The position numbers were made by a program, and so were the translations under genes. Positions 10,681 through 19,135 of a DNA stretch of 64,000 nucleotides are shown piece after piece. The stretch's first letter is position 1. Each line of letters opens with the position of its first letter. The stretch spans positions 62,001 to 126,000 of the forward strand of contig NZ_JAZGJP010000002.1 of assembly GCF_036408795.1 (NCBI RefSeq). The letters are read 5' to 3'. A model generated the notes under the pieces. It did not search any database. It saw only the letters and a list, made by a program, of their open reading frames with translations, and was not told where the DNA came from. The stretch is from Olsenella_L kribbiana (GTDB lineage Bacteria > Actinomycetota > Coriobacteriia > Coriobacteriales > Atopobiaceae).

Positions 10681-12936
10681 CTAATGCTTGCGCGGTCCCC
10701 GGTAGCGGCGCCTTGTCGCATGCTCGGAGCCCTTCCGGGCACCGGCCTTGAGGCGGCGCATCACATCCTCCTCGGTCGTGTGCTCGACGAGCGCCTTCAC
10801 CTGGACGAGCTGGTCGCGCACGCGCGCTGCCTCCTCGTAGTCCATGGACTCGGAGGCCGCTGCCATCTCTTCCTGGAGGGTCGAGATGAGGCGCTCGACC
10901 TCGGCACGCGGCAGCTTCTTCAGGTCCTCCGTGAGCTGCTCTTCTGTCATGGCAGGAGCATCTCCTGCTTCAGATCCTGCCGGCGTGAAGAAGACGCCGT
11001 CCTTCCTCTCCTTCGTATCGAGCGTATCGTGCGCCTCTGCCAGGAAGGCCGAGATATCGTTGATCGCCTTGCGCACGGTATGCGGCTCGATATGGTGCTC
11101 CTCGTTGAACTTCTCCTGGATCGAGCGGCGCCTCCTCGTCTCGTCGATGGCCTCGCGCATCGAGTCCGTGATCTCGTCTGCGTACATGATGACCTCGCCC
11201 GAGACGTTTCTGGCGGCGCGTCCCATCGTCTGGATCAGCGACCTTCTGTTCCTGAGGAAGCCTTCCTTGTCGGCGTCGAGTATTGCGACGAGCGAGACCT
11301 CGGGGATATCGAGGCCCTCGCGCAGGAGGTTGATGCCGACAAGGACATCGATCTTGCCTTCGCGGAGCTCGCGGATGATGCGGACACGGTCGAGCGTCGC
11401 TGTATCGGAGTGCATGTAGTTGACCTTGATCCCCTCGTCGAGGAGATGGTCGGTCAAGTCCTCTGCCATCCGCTTCGTGAGCGTCGTCACGAGCACGCGC
11501 TCCTTCTTTGCCGTACGCTCCTTGATCTCGCTGATGAGGTCGTCAATCTGGCCGCGGACCGGACGCACCTCGATCTTCGGATCGAGAAGGCCGGTCGGCC
11601 TGATGATCTGCTCCACCGTCTGCTGCGAGACCTGCTCCTCGTAGTCTCCCGGCGTCGCCGAGACATAGATGAACTGCGGGATGCGCTGCTCGAACTCGTC
11701 GAAGCGCAGTGGGCGGTTGTCGAGAGCGGATGGAAGCCTGAAGCCATGCTCGACGAGCGTGACCTTGCGCGAGCGGTCGCCTTCATGCATGCCGCGAATC
11801 TGCGGCACCGTGACATGGGACTCGTCGATGATGCAGAGCATATCGTCCGGGAAGTAGTCGATGAGCGTATAGGGCGGCTCGCCCGGCTTTCTGCCATCGA
11901 GGTGGCGCGAGTAGTTCTCGATGCCATTGCAGTAGCCCATGTTCTCGAGCATCTCGAGGTCGTAGGACGTGCGCTCCTTCAGGCGCTGTGCCTCGAGGAG
12001 ACGGTTGTCTGCCTTGAGCTCGGCGAGACGCTGCGTGAGCTCGTCGTTGATGGTCTTGAGTGCGTGGTTGATCTTCGGGCGCTCTGTCACGTAGTGCGAT
12101 GCCGGCCAGATGGGGATGGCATCGAACTCGCGGATGACCTCGCCCGTGACCTTGTCGATCTCGGCTATGAGCTCGACCTCGTCGCCGAAGAACGAGATCC
12201 TCAAAGGATTCTCTGCATAGGGCGGCCAGACATCGACCGTGTCTCCCCTTACGCGGAACGTGCCGATCGAGAGGTCGAGATCGTTTCGGTCGTACTGGAT
12301 ATCGATGAGGGAGCGTATGAGGTCGTCGCGCTCGAGCGGCTCCGACTTGTCGATGTTCGGAGCGAGCCCTGCATAGTCCTGCGGAGACCCGATGCCGTAG
12401 ATGCAGGAGACAGACGCCACGACGATCACATCACGGCGGGAGAGCAGGCTCGAGGTCGCCTGGTGGCGGAGCTTCTCCACCTCCTCGTTGATCGAGGCAT
12501 CCTTCTCGATATAGGTATCGGACTGCGGCACATAGGCCTCAGGCTGGTAGTAGTCGTAGTAGGAGACGAAGTAGACGACGGCGTTGTTCGGGAAGAGCTC
12601 CTTCATCTCGCCTGCCACCTGCGCCGCAAGCGTCTTGTTCGGCTCCATGATGAGCGTGGGCTTGTTCACGGCCTCGATCGTCTTTGCCATCGTGAACGTC
12701 TTGCCCGATCCCGTGACGCCCAGAAGCGTCTGGTAGCGAAGGCCGCGCCTCACGCCGTCTGCCAACTTCTCTATGGCCTGGGGCTGGTCTCCTGCCGGCT
12801 CATAGGGCGAGACGACCTCGAGCTTCGAGGAGTCTGCACCAAGACCGAATCGCTTCAGCTCGGCACCGAAACGCTCGCGCGCCTCCTTCGAGCCGGCAAG
12901 CGGCTCTGAGAACTGATCTTCATCCTTGTCTGCCAT
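10681..12936 (-). CDS. uvrB: UvrABC excinuclease subunit B
   Basis: The ~751-residue protein carries the UvrB helicase-like core: GVTGSGKTFTMAKT (Walker A), the beta-hairpin region YYDYYQPEAYVP, DESHVT, and the C-terminal motifs LREGLDIPEVSLV and QTMGRAARN. A UVR motif for UvrC/UvrA contact follows near the end. It is longer than the usual ~670 residues because of a ~30-residue N-terminal lead and a ~50-residue basic tail. Two in-frame ATGs (12939, 12936) are possible; GGAGG at 12942-12946 is only 2 nt from the first and 5 nt from the second, so 12936 is preferred. A LexA-type box lies just upstream. Confidence 0.97.
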   Translation of the reverse strand: MADKDEDQFSEPLAGSKEARERFGAELKRFGLGADSSKLEVVSPYEPAGDQPQAIEKLADGVRRGLRYQTLLGVTGSGKTFTMAKTIEAVNKPTLIMEPNKTLAAQVAGEMKELFPNNAVVYFVSYYDYYQPEAYVPQSDTYIEKDASINEEVEKLRHQATSSLLSRRDVIVVASVSCIYGIGSPQDYAGLAPNIDKSEPLERDDLIRSLIDIQYDRNDLDLSIGTFRVRGDTVDVWPPYAENPLRISFFGDEVELIAEIDKVTGEVIREFDAIPIWPASHYVTERPKINHALKTINDELTQRLAELKADNRLLEAQRLKERTSYDLEMLENMGYCNGIENYSRHLDGRKPGEPPYTLIDYFPDDMLCIIDESHVTVPQIRGMHEGDRSRKVTLVEHGFRLPSALDNRPLRFDEFEQRIPQFIYVSATPGDYEEQVSQQTVEQIIRPTGLLDPKIEVRPVRGQIDDLISEIKERTAKKERVLVTTLTKRMAEDLTDHLLDEGIKVNYMHSDTATLDRVRIIRELREGKIDVLVGINLLREGLDIPEVSLVAILDADKEGFLRNRRSLIQTMGRAARNVSGEVIMYADEITDSMREAIDETRRRRSIQEKFNEEHHIEPHTVRKAINDISAFLAEAHDTLDTKERKDGVFFTPAGSEAGDAPAMTEEQLTEDLKKLPRAEVERLISTLQEEMAAASESMDYEEAARVRDQLVQVKALVEHTTEEDVMRRLKAGARKGSEHATRRRYRGPRKH

Positions 12937-12962
12937 CATGACCTCCTGCAGCTATCATACAG

Positions 12963-12974
12963 GAACATCTGTTC
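12963..12974. promoter_or_regulatory. LexA/DinR-type SOS box in the uvrB promoter
   Basis: GAAC-AGAT-GTTC (minus strand) is a perfect GAAC-N4-GTTC site. With its flanks it fits the Gram-positive/actinobacterial consensus CGAAC-RNRY-GTTYC except for the first base. It lies 27-38 nt upstream of the uvrB start, between a possible -35 (TTGCAA) and a TATGAT -10 element, where LexA would block transcription. Confidence 0.75.
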
Positions 12975-12986
12975 TTGCAACAGAGC

Positions 12987-13589
12987 TCAGGCCTTCGCAG
13001 CAAGGCCTTCCGTATAGAGTGCCCGGTAGCGCTCATAGGCATTCTGGACCTTCTTGAGATAGGTCGCCGTCTCGGGATACTCCTGGGAAAGCTCCGAGAT
13101 GGAGCCCGTGCCAAATGCGAGCCACTCCTTCACCTTGCCGATGCCGGCATTGTAGGAAGCGATGACCTCATCCGTGCTGCCGAGCTCGTGCCTTGCAAGC
13201 TCGAGGTAGGCACAGCCGAACTCGATATTTGTCTCCGGATCATAGAGTGCATCTGCGCTGTACACGCTGCCATCCACATAGCCCTGGCGTATGAGCTCTT
13301 CTGCGGTTTCCGGCATGAGCTGCATGAGGCCACAGGCGCCGGCATCCGATGACACAGATGGATCCCAGTTGCTCTCGCACTTGATGACGGCACAGACAAG
13401 AAGCGGATCCACGTTGTGGCGCTCAGACGATGCGAGTATCGCCTCGTCGTAGGAGACAGGATAGGCAAGACGCTCTGCCTTCTTCGCATAGGGCTCGAGA
13501 TGGGCTCCGAAGAGCTGCCAGATGAAGCCTGCCGCCAGGACACAGACGATGATGCGCAGAAGGCAGCCGCCGCAGCCATGTGCCCTCAT
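12987..13589 (-). CDS. Membrane-anchored lytic transglycosylase, SLT domain
   Basis: The 200-residue protein has one N-terminal membrane segment (about 9-28) and then a soluble lytic transglycosylase domain. The catalytic glutamate is in VIKCESNWDPS (Glu72). GACGLMQLMPETAEELI (about 83-99) and ASYNAGIGKVKEW (about 144-156) are the standard SLT motifs II and III. The family cleaves the MurNAc-GlcNAc bond of peptidoglycan with anhydro-ring formation, acting outside the membrane. Its start overlaps the coaE stop by 4 nt (ATGA), so the two are coupled. The gene ends 48 nt before uvrB, which has its own promoter. Confidence 0.92.
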   Translation of the reverse strand: MRAHGCGGCLLRIIVCVLAAGFIWQLFGAHLEPYAKKAERLAYPVSYDEAILASSERHNVDPLLVCAVIKCESNWDPSVSSDAGACGLMQLMPETAEELIRQGYVDGSVYSADALYDPETNIEFGCAYLELARHELGSTDEVIASYNAGIGKVKEWLAFGTGSISELSQEYPETATYLKKVQNAYERYRALYTEGLAAKA

Positions 13590-14197
13590 CGCGCCCTCCC
13601 CTGCCAGCCGGCAGCCTCACGCTTCTTCCACCATGCATCGAGCTGCGCTCTGAGCGCAGCCTCGTCGCCGTCGTTCCTGAAGACGGTATCTGCCTTCTTT
13701 TCGAGGTAGGCATCGGTCGGCTGCTGGGCGACTCGATGGTCGAAATCGGCTCCGTCCATGCCACGCGCGATGGCACGCTCGCGGCGGAGTGCCAGAGGCG
13801 TGATCACGCAGGCAATCTCGTCTGCCTCGTCGAAGTAGGACTCTGCCCTGTCAAGCAGAGGAATCTCGACGACCGCGACCTCGGCCTGTCCCTCGGAGAG
13901 GATGGCCTTCAAGGCACCGGTGATATGGGGAAGCTCGATGTCTTCGAGCCTCTTCGTCGAGGCTGCATCCTTGAAGGCCCGCTCTGCCAGAAGGTGGCGG
14001 TCGAGGATGCCGGTCGCAGGATCGACGAGATCGGATCCGAAGGCATCGGCAATCTCTCTAACGCACGGCTCTCCCGGCGCCAGGACGGCACGGGAGAGCT
14101 GGTCGAGATCTATGCGCAGGGCGCCCTTCTGGGCCAGATACCTGGCGGCAGAGGACTTGCCGGAGGCGGTGCCTCCGGCAAGGAAAAGGCGGTACAT
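13586..14197 (-). CDS. coaE: Dephospho-CoA kinase
   Basis: The 203-residue protein begins MYRLFLAGGTASGKSSAARYLA, with the P-loop GGTASGKSS at 8-16, followed by IDLDQLSRAVLAPG, as in CoaE. It phosphorylates dephospho-CoA at the ribose 3'-OH in the last step of coenzyme A synthesis. The length is normal. AGGAG precedes the ATG. The gene is between a zinc-ribbon membrane protein gene (9-nt gap) and the SLT gene (4-nt overlap), all on the minus strand. Confidence 0.96.
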   Translation of the reverse strand: MYRLFLAGGTASGKSSAARYLAQKGALRIDLDQLSRAVLAPGEPCVREIADAFGSDLVDPATGILDRHLLAERAFKDAASTKRLEDIELPHITGALKAILSEGQAEVAVVEIPLLDRAESYFDEADEIACVITPLALRRERAIARGMDGADFDHRVAQQPTDAYLEKKADTVFRNDGDEAALRAQLDAWWKKREAAGWQGRAR

Positions 14198-14206
14198 CGA
14201 ATTCTC

Positions 14207-14611
14207 CTAGGAGCGCGTGTCGAACTTCTCATGGCAGCGCGGGCACGTGACGCGGATGGCGCCCTTGCCGCGCGGCACGCGGACCATCTGGCCGCAGTGC
14301 GGGCACTGGAGATGCCTGTACTGCTGCGACTCCTTCAAGGCAGCTGCCGGGTCGCGCAGCCACGGCGCGACGGGGCCGACGATCTTCACGAAGTGCTCAT
14401 TCTGCTCCCTCAGCTGCTCGGATGCCGGTGCAAAGAAGCGGAAGAGGCCATAGGCGACGAAGGCCAGGACGACAATCGTGAGCCAGAGCTGGCTGGCGAA
14501 GATATTGATGATCAGGAGAATGAGCGCAGCGCAGAGCGATGCTACCGCAAGCTCGTCGGTGCCGTTCCTGCCGCGCATGAAATCGTTCAGATTCTTGTTC
14601 CCCTTCTGCAT
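14207..14611 (-). CDS. Small zinc-ribbon membrane protein of unknown function
   Basis: The 134-residue protein has two adjacent hydrophobic segments (about 21-39 and 42-60). A cytoplasmic-looking linker and a four-cysteine zinc ribbon at the C-terminus (CPHCGQMVRVPRGKGAIRVTCPRC) follow. The FMRGRNGTDELA stretch before the membrane segments recurs in small actinobacterial zinc-ribbon proteins, whose role is not known. The start at 14611 (MQKGNKN) follows GAGGAAGGA; upstream in-frame codons lack a ribosome site. It is the first gene of a run with coaE and the lytic transglycosylase. Confidence 0.75.
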   Translation of the reverse strand: MQKGNKNLNDFMRGRNGTDELAVASLCAALILLIINIFASQLWLTIVVLAFVAYGLFRFFAPASEQLREQNEHFVKIVGPVAPWLRDPAAALKESQQYRHLQCPHCGQMVRVPRGKGAIRVTCPRCHEKFDTRS

Positions 14612-14725
14612 GGGCCAGTCCTTCCTCAGTGCCGCTCCCGCGGGTCGTTCAGTCACTATCTATGATGCCCACATGGAGCAGCTCTTGCCACCATGTTTTC
14701 CCAAAGACCGAAAAGCACCACGAGG

Positions 14726-15790
14726 CTATGCGCGGCCCTGGCCCATGAGGTAGGCACGGGCAAGCTTTTCCGTCTCGACGAGCGCATCCACATGGCAGCG
14801 CTCGCGGCCATGCGTGTTCATGCAGGCCATGCCGAAGGCACCGGAAGCGAGATTGTTGCCGAGGACATAGGCAGCATTCGCATCCGTGGAGTAATGGAAG
14901 CAGACCTGCGTGTTCCAGTGTCCCGGCGTGCAGGCACTCTCGGCACAGCGGATGAGGCGGTTCGTGAGCTCCCAGTCATAGGGGCCCTTGTGGTCTGCGC
15001 AGATGATGCCGACATTGTGTTCGTCGGCATCGTAGTCAGGACCGATGAGCGTGATATCGAGCGCCACATACTCGGAGACCTCGGGGGGCACATATGCTCC
15101 GCCGTGCCCTATCTCCTCGTAGATCGGGAAGGCGAAGAGCGTCGTCACAGCAGGCTTCTGGCCGGTCTCGTGGAGCCACAGGAGCGTATCGAGAAGCGCT
15201 GCCACGGCTCCCTTGTCGTCGATGAAGCGCGAGACGATATAGCCGTTATCGAAGGACTCGAAGTGCGGGTCGGGTGCCACGATGGCACCCTCGGTGATAC
15301 CGAGCGCGCGGGCATCTTCAGGGGACTTCACGTCGCCTATGACGGAGACGAACATCGTATCCTCGGTGCGCTCGACGGTCTTCGCATCCTCGAAGACATG
15401 GACCGAGTGCTTCTCGCAGATGACCTGTCCTGGCACGACACGGCCATCGCGGCAATGGATGCGGCAGCACTCGCCCTCGAGCGAGTGGTAGTTGACGCCG
15501 CCAAGCTGGCGCACGCGGAGCGTCCCGTCGTCGTTGAAGCCACGGACGATGAGGCCGAGCGTATCGAGGTGGGCTCCCACCATCACGGTCTTGGACGTGT
15601 CCTCGCCCTCGACCTTCACATAGGCCGTTGCCTTGTTGTCCGTGTACATCTCATAGCCCCAGGAAGCGAGGCGGTCTTTGAGCCATGCATGGATCTCAGG
15701 GTAATAGCCGACAGGAGAGTCGACCGATATGAGCTCGCGCGTGAGGGCGAGAAGGTTCTCTGCCTTGACCTCGTTTGCCGTATCTGCCAC
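14726..15790 (-). CDS. M42-family metallo-aminopeptidase
   Basis: The 354-residue protein has the five dinuclear-metal and catalytic motifs of M42 peptidases: GAHLDTLG, RFIDDKGAVAAL, PIYEEIGHGG, ALDITLIG and a late HYSTDANAAY. M42 enzymes are large tetrahedral cytoplasmic aminopeptidases that trim peptides. The start is GTG at 15790 with GGAGG seven bases upstream, one base after the pepT stop, so pepT and this gene form a peptide-degrading operon. A neighbouring region encodes several peptide-binding proteins and an Opp transporter, a consistent theme of peptide use. Confidence 0.9.
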   Translation of the reverse strand: MADTANEVKAENLLALTRELISVDSPVGYYPEIHAWLKDRLASWGYEMYTDNKATAYVKVEGEDTSKTVMVGAHLDTLGLIVRGFNDDGTLRVRQLGGVNYHSLEGECCRIHCRDGRVVPGQVICEKHSVHVFEDAKTVERTEDTMFVSVIGDVKSPEDARALGITEGAIVAPDPHFESFDNGYIVSRFIDDKGAVAALLDTLLWLHETGQKPAVTTLFAFPIYEEIGHGGAYVPPEVSEYVALDITLIGPDYDADEHNVGIICADHKGPYDWELTNRLIRCAESACTPGHWNTQVCFHYSTDANAAYVLGNNLASGAFGMACMNTHGRERCHVDALVETEKLARAYLMGQGRA

Positions 15791-15791
15791 C

Positions 15792-17057
15792 TTATGCCTC
15801 CTGCTTCTTTGCGTAGAGCTGCACGAGCTCCACGAGCATGTCCACCATTGCCTCGAGCTCCGGCACCGGCACGAACTCACGGACGCCGTGGGCGTTATAG
15901 TAGCCGGCACTCAGGTTGCAGCACGGGAAGCCGCGGAAGCTGAGCTGGGAGCCGTCGGTGCCGCCCCTCATCGGGATGCAGCGCATGTCCTGGCCGATCT
16001 TGCCGTACGCCTCGCGGGCATTGTCGATGAGGTGCCTGTACTCGGGCTTCGTCACGACATCTGCGAGGTTATGGTACTGGTCGTGAATCTCGATCCTGAG
16101 CACCTCCTCGCCGTACTGGAGGTTCACGAGCTCGACCGCGCGGCGCATGAGCTCCTTCCTCTTCTCGACGAGCTCCTGCTTGTGGTCGCGGATGATGTAG
16201 TCGGCCTCGGCGACCTCGCAGTTGCCCTCGACGCGCTCGAGATAGTAGAACCCGTCATAGCCTTCCGTGTACTCTGGACGCTCCTGGGCAGGGATCATGC
16301 TGTGGAACTGCCAGATAGCCTCGGACGCATTGATCATGAGGCCCTTGGCCGTGCCAGTATGGACCGAGCGACCCGTTGCATAGACCTTCGCCTCGGCGGC
16401 ATTGAACGTCTCGTAGCAGAACTCGCCGAGCGGTCCGCCGTCGATCGTGTAGCCATAGTCGGCACCGAACTTCTTGAGGTCGAGAAGGGCAGCACCGTGT
16501 CCCAGCTCCTCATCCGGCACGAACGAGAACGCAAGGCGCGGATGCGGAATCGAGGGGTCGTCCTTGAGACGCTTGAGCAGGCTCACCATCTCGGCGTCTC
16601 CTGCCTTGTCGTCGCCACCGAGAAGGGAGGTGCCATCGCTTGTCACGAGATCCCAGCCGACCATGTGCTCAAGTGCCGGGTTCGTCTTCGGGCTGATCGT
16701 GACCGGCTTGCCATCGCGCCCGGTGCCGATCAGAAGCTCCCCTCCCTCGTAGTGCTTGATCTCGGGATGCACCTCATCGCCCCAGGTCTGCCAGGCCGTA
16801 TCGATATGGCAGCAGAAGCCGAGGCACGGCAGGTCCTCGAGGCCTGCGCTTGCCGGCCAGTGGGCAATCGCATAGGCATGCTCGTCGACAGAGACGTCCT
16901 CGGCGCCAAGCTCCCTGAGGTCGTCTGCAATAGCGTTGGCAACAGCGAACTGCGTCTTCGTCGTCGGGATGTTCTCCGGCTTCGTGATATCCACCGAAGG
17001 GTCGGACTGCGAAGCGATTGCGCAATAGCGGACAAAGCGGTCGACTACATCGCTCAT
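15792..17057 (-). CDS. pepT: Peptidase T (tripeptide aminopeptidase)
   Basis: The 421-residue protein is a M20 peptidase with CCHIDTA (His and Asp metal ligands), LGGDDKAGDAE and PDEELGHGA, followed by RGGTDGSQLSFRGFPCCNLSAGYYNAHGVREFV, which is diagnostic for PepT. It releases the N-terminal residue from tripeptides in the cytoplasm using two zinc ions. The length is normal (~410). The ATG at 17057 follows AAAGGAT. A divergent promoter region of about 250 bp separates it from the decayed peptide-binding lipoprotein gene. Confidence 0.95.
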   Translation of the reverse strand: MSDVVDRFVRYCAIASQSDPSVDITKPENIPTTKTQFAVANAIADDLRELGAEDVSVDEHAYAIAHWPASAGLEDLPCLGFCCHIDTAWQTWGDEVHPEIKHYEGGELLIGTGRDGKPVTISPKTNPALEHMVGWDLVTSDGTSLLGGDDKAGDAEMVSLLKRLKDDPSIPHPRLAFSFVPDEELGHGAALLDLKKFGADYGYTIDGGPLGEFCYETFNAAEAKVYATGRSVHTGTAKGLMINASEAIWQFHSMIPAQERPEYTEGYDGFYYLERVEGNCEVAEADYIIRDHKQELVEKRKELMRRAVELVNLQYGEEVLRIEIHDQYHNLADVVTKPEYRHLIDNAREAYGKIGQDMRCIPMRGGTDGSQLSFRGFPCCNLSAGYYNAHGVREFVPVPELEAMVDMLVELVQLYAKKQEA

Positions 17058-17308
17058 GGAAATCCTTTCTCTCGTTCTCAGACCTCTCCATTGTGCGCCG
17101 CCAGGGCAGGGCGCGCACGGGGCATCCATCAATTTTTGCGAGGTGGACATGTTTGCAGCTCCGTGTCGCCTGTTTCCATTTCGCTGCAATCTCAGAAGGC
17201 TTCGCCTCCATCGATAGTGCTGCGCCCCTGCAGCGCGTACCGTTCATCCTATGCACTTTATCGATAACCCGAGCTCCGGGCATCCCAGAGAGGCTGGAGC
17301 TGATCTTC

Positions 17309-19020
17309 ATGGCCGGCCATCAGACCTTTGCCATCGCGCATGCGCTTCCGGCATCCCTCACGCGCCGGTCGTTTCTCAAAGGAGCGCTCGGCTCTGCCGT
17401 GGCGGCAGCTGCCATCAGCGCCACCGCCTGCTCCGGCGGAGAGGCTGCCTCCACCTCCGGCTCCTCCCCTGCCGTGCTCAAGGTCGGCGTCGAGAATCCG
17501 AAGGCCTCCTTCGATACGCAGACGACCTCTCTTACCTGGGGCGCCTCTGAGAATATCTGCGAGACGCTCGTCGAGCTCGATCCTGACACGCTCGAGGTGA
17601 AGCCGGTACTTCTGACGAAGCTTCCTGACGTCTCAGACGATGGCCTCACATACTCTTTCGAGCTCAAGGACGATATCAAGTTCCATGACGGACCGACGAT
17701 GGCAACAGAGGATGTCGAGTACTCGCTCACGCGTCTTCTTGCCAAGAAGGCCGAGGCCGACTCCTTCGTCTACATCGAGGGCAGCCAGGAAGTGCTCGAC
17801 GGCACGGCCACGACGCTTTCCGGCTTCACCGCCACCGACAACACGCATTTCACGATCAGGCTGAAGCAGGTCTTCTCGTCCTTCTTGAACATGCTTGCCT
17901 CGATCTATCCGAAGGCAGCCTGCGAGGCGGCAGGTGATTCCTGGGGCCAGGGCACGAACTTCATAGGATCGGGCTCCTACAAGCTCGACTCGAACGATGA
18001 TTCCTCAGAAGTCGTGCTCAAGGCCTTCGAGGACTGCCACGAGGGCAAGCCAGGCCTGGACGAGATCGATGTCTACTACATCGACGATGCGAACACCCGC
18101 ATGATGAACTACAAGAACGGCGACATCGACCTCTGCTTCTTCAGCACCTCGCTCCTGACACAGTACGAGGCAGACTCGGACGTGAAGGACCAGATCCAGA
18201 TGTACATGCCGGGCTCCACGCAGTTCGTGAACTTGAACCTGAATGAGCCGAAGCTCCAGGATGCGCGCGCGAGGCACTCTCCTTCGCAATCAACCGCCAG
18301 GAGCTCGCAGACACCGTGCTTTCCGGCTCGGCCGAGCCCTGCTGTGGCTTCATCCCGCCCTCAGTCACGAACTCCGACGAAGGCGCCGATGTCCTCGAGC
18401 ACGACCCCGAGAAGGCACGTGAGCTTCTCGCCGAGGCAAAAGTCACAGATCTTTCCCTCACCGCCCAGGTCAGGAGCTCCGACCAAGCGGTCATGGTCGC
18501 AATCCAGAACTACTGGAGCCAGATCGGCGTGAATGTCGATGTCCAGACCATCGATGCCGGCCTCTGACGCGAGGGGCGTGCAAACGGCGCTCTCACGGTC
18601 ACACTCGTGACCTGGTCGGCGCTCTCCTTCATCGGCGTGGAGTTCATGGCCTCATACTTCTACAGCTCGAATGCTTCCCAGCGCTCGGGCTTCTACAGCT
18701 CGTCTGCCTTCGACGGCTACGTCGATGCTGCCAGGACGACGCTCAACGAGGACGAGGCAAAGGAAGGCACGATTGCCGCAGACCGCCAGCTCGTCCGCAC
18801 GGACTTCGCAACGATCCCTGTCGTGTGGCCGAAGACCCCCTATGTCCTGCGCGAAGGCTACGATGGCCTCTCGATCCTCGTGAACTTCCACTACAAGGAC
18901 ATGTCCAAGAGCGCCTGGAACTGGACGAAAGACACATCGCAAGCCGGTTGCACTCCAGCCTCTCCGAAAGCTGCTCCATTGCCGAAAGCAGCTTTCGGAG
19001 AGGCTGGAATTGTTACATGA
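17309..19020 (+). pseudogene. Decayed copy of a TAT-exported peptide-binding lipoprotein (SBP family 5)
   Basis: The frame from ATG 17309 starts with a twin-arginine lipoprotein signal (LTRRSFLKGALGSAV...TAC). It then follows the intact paralogue at 19136-20758 closely. Three lesions are visible. About 12 nt (CQFY in the paralogue) are missing near 17893. Four bases appear lost at 18272-18276, where a duplicated AGGC seems to have collapsed, shifting the frame after LQDARAR. A TGA at 18565-18567 replaces the Trp codon of GLW. The sense sequence then continues in the shifted frame to 19020, past the paralogue's end and into a perfect hairpin. The N-terminal two thirds could still be secreted, but a functional binding protein is unlikely. 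Confidence 0.88.
18955..19007. repeat. Perfect 21-bp inverted repeat at the end of the decayed gene
   Basis: Arms at 18955-18975 and 18987-19007 pair without a mismatch around an 11-nt loop. The 3' arm is followed by AATTGTTAC rather than a T-run. It may act as a terminator or stabilising hairpin between the two lipoprotein genes, or be a small mobile repeat. It falls inside the reading frame of the decayed copy. Confidence 0.7.
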
Positions 19021-19135
19021 TGGGTCTCGAGGCATGGAAATCTTTCTAATTCCTAGTAAAGTGTAGCCATTAATCTTGCATGTCCGGGGATGCTGCCCTG
19101 CCAAGCCGCAGAGCCACCAAGAGAGAGGAACCCGC

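Noticed and set aside
10684..12909. A 741-codon open frame on the plus strand opposite uvrB
   Set aside because: It is an antisense shadow produced by high GC content; uvrB motifs on the minus strand are complete and the antisense frame has no family motif or ribosome site.
17309..18550. First peptide-binding lipoprotein considered as an intact shorter gene
   Set aside because: The frame after 18275 is unrelated to the family while the family sequence continues in another frame, which shows a frameshift rather than a natural C-terminus.
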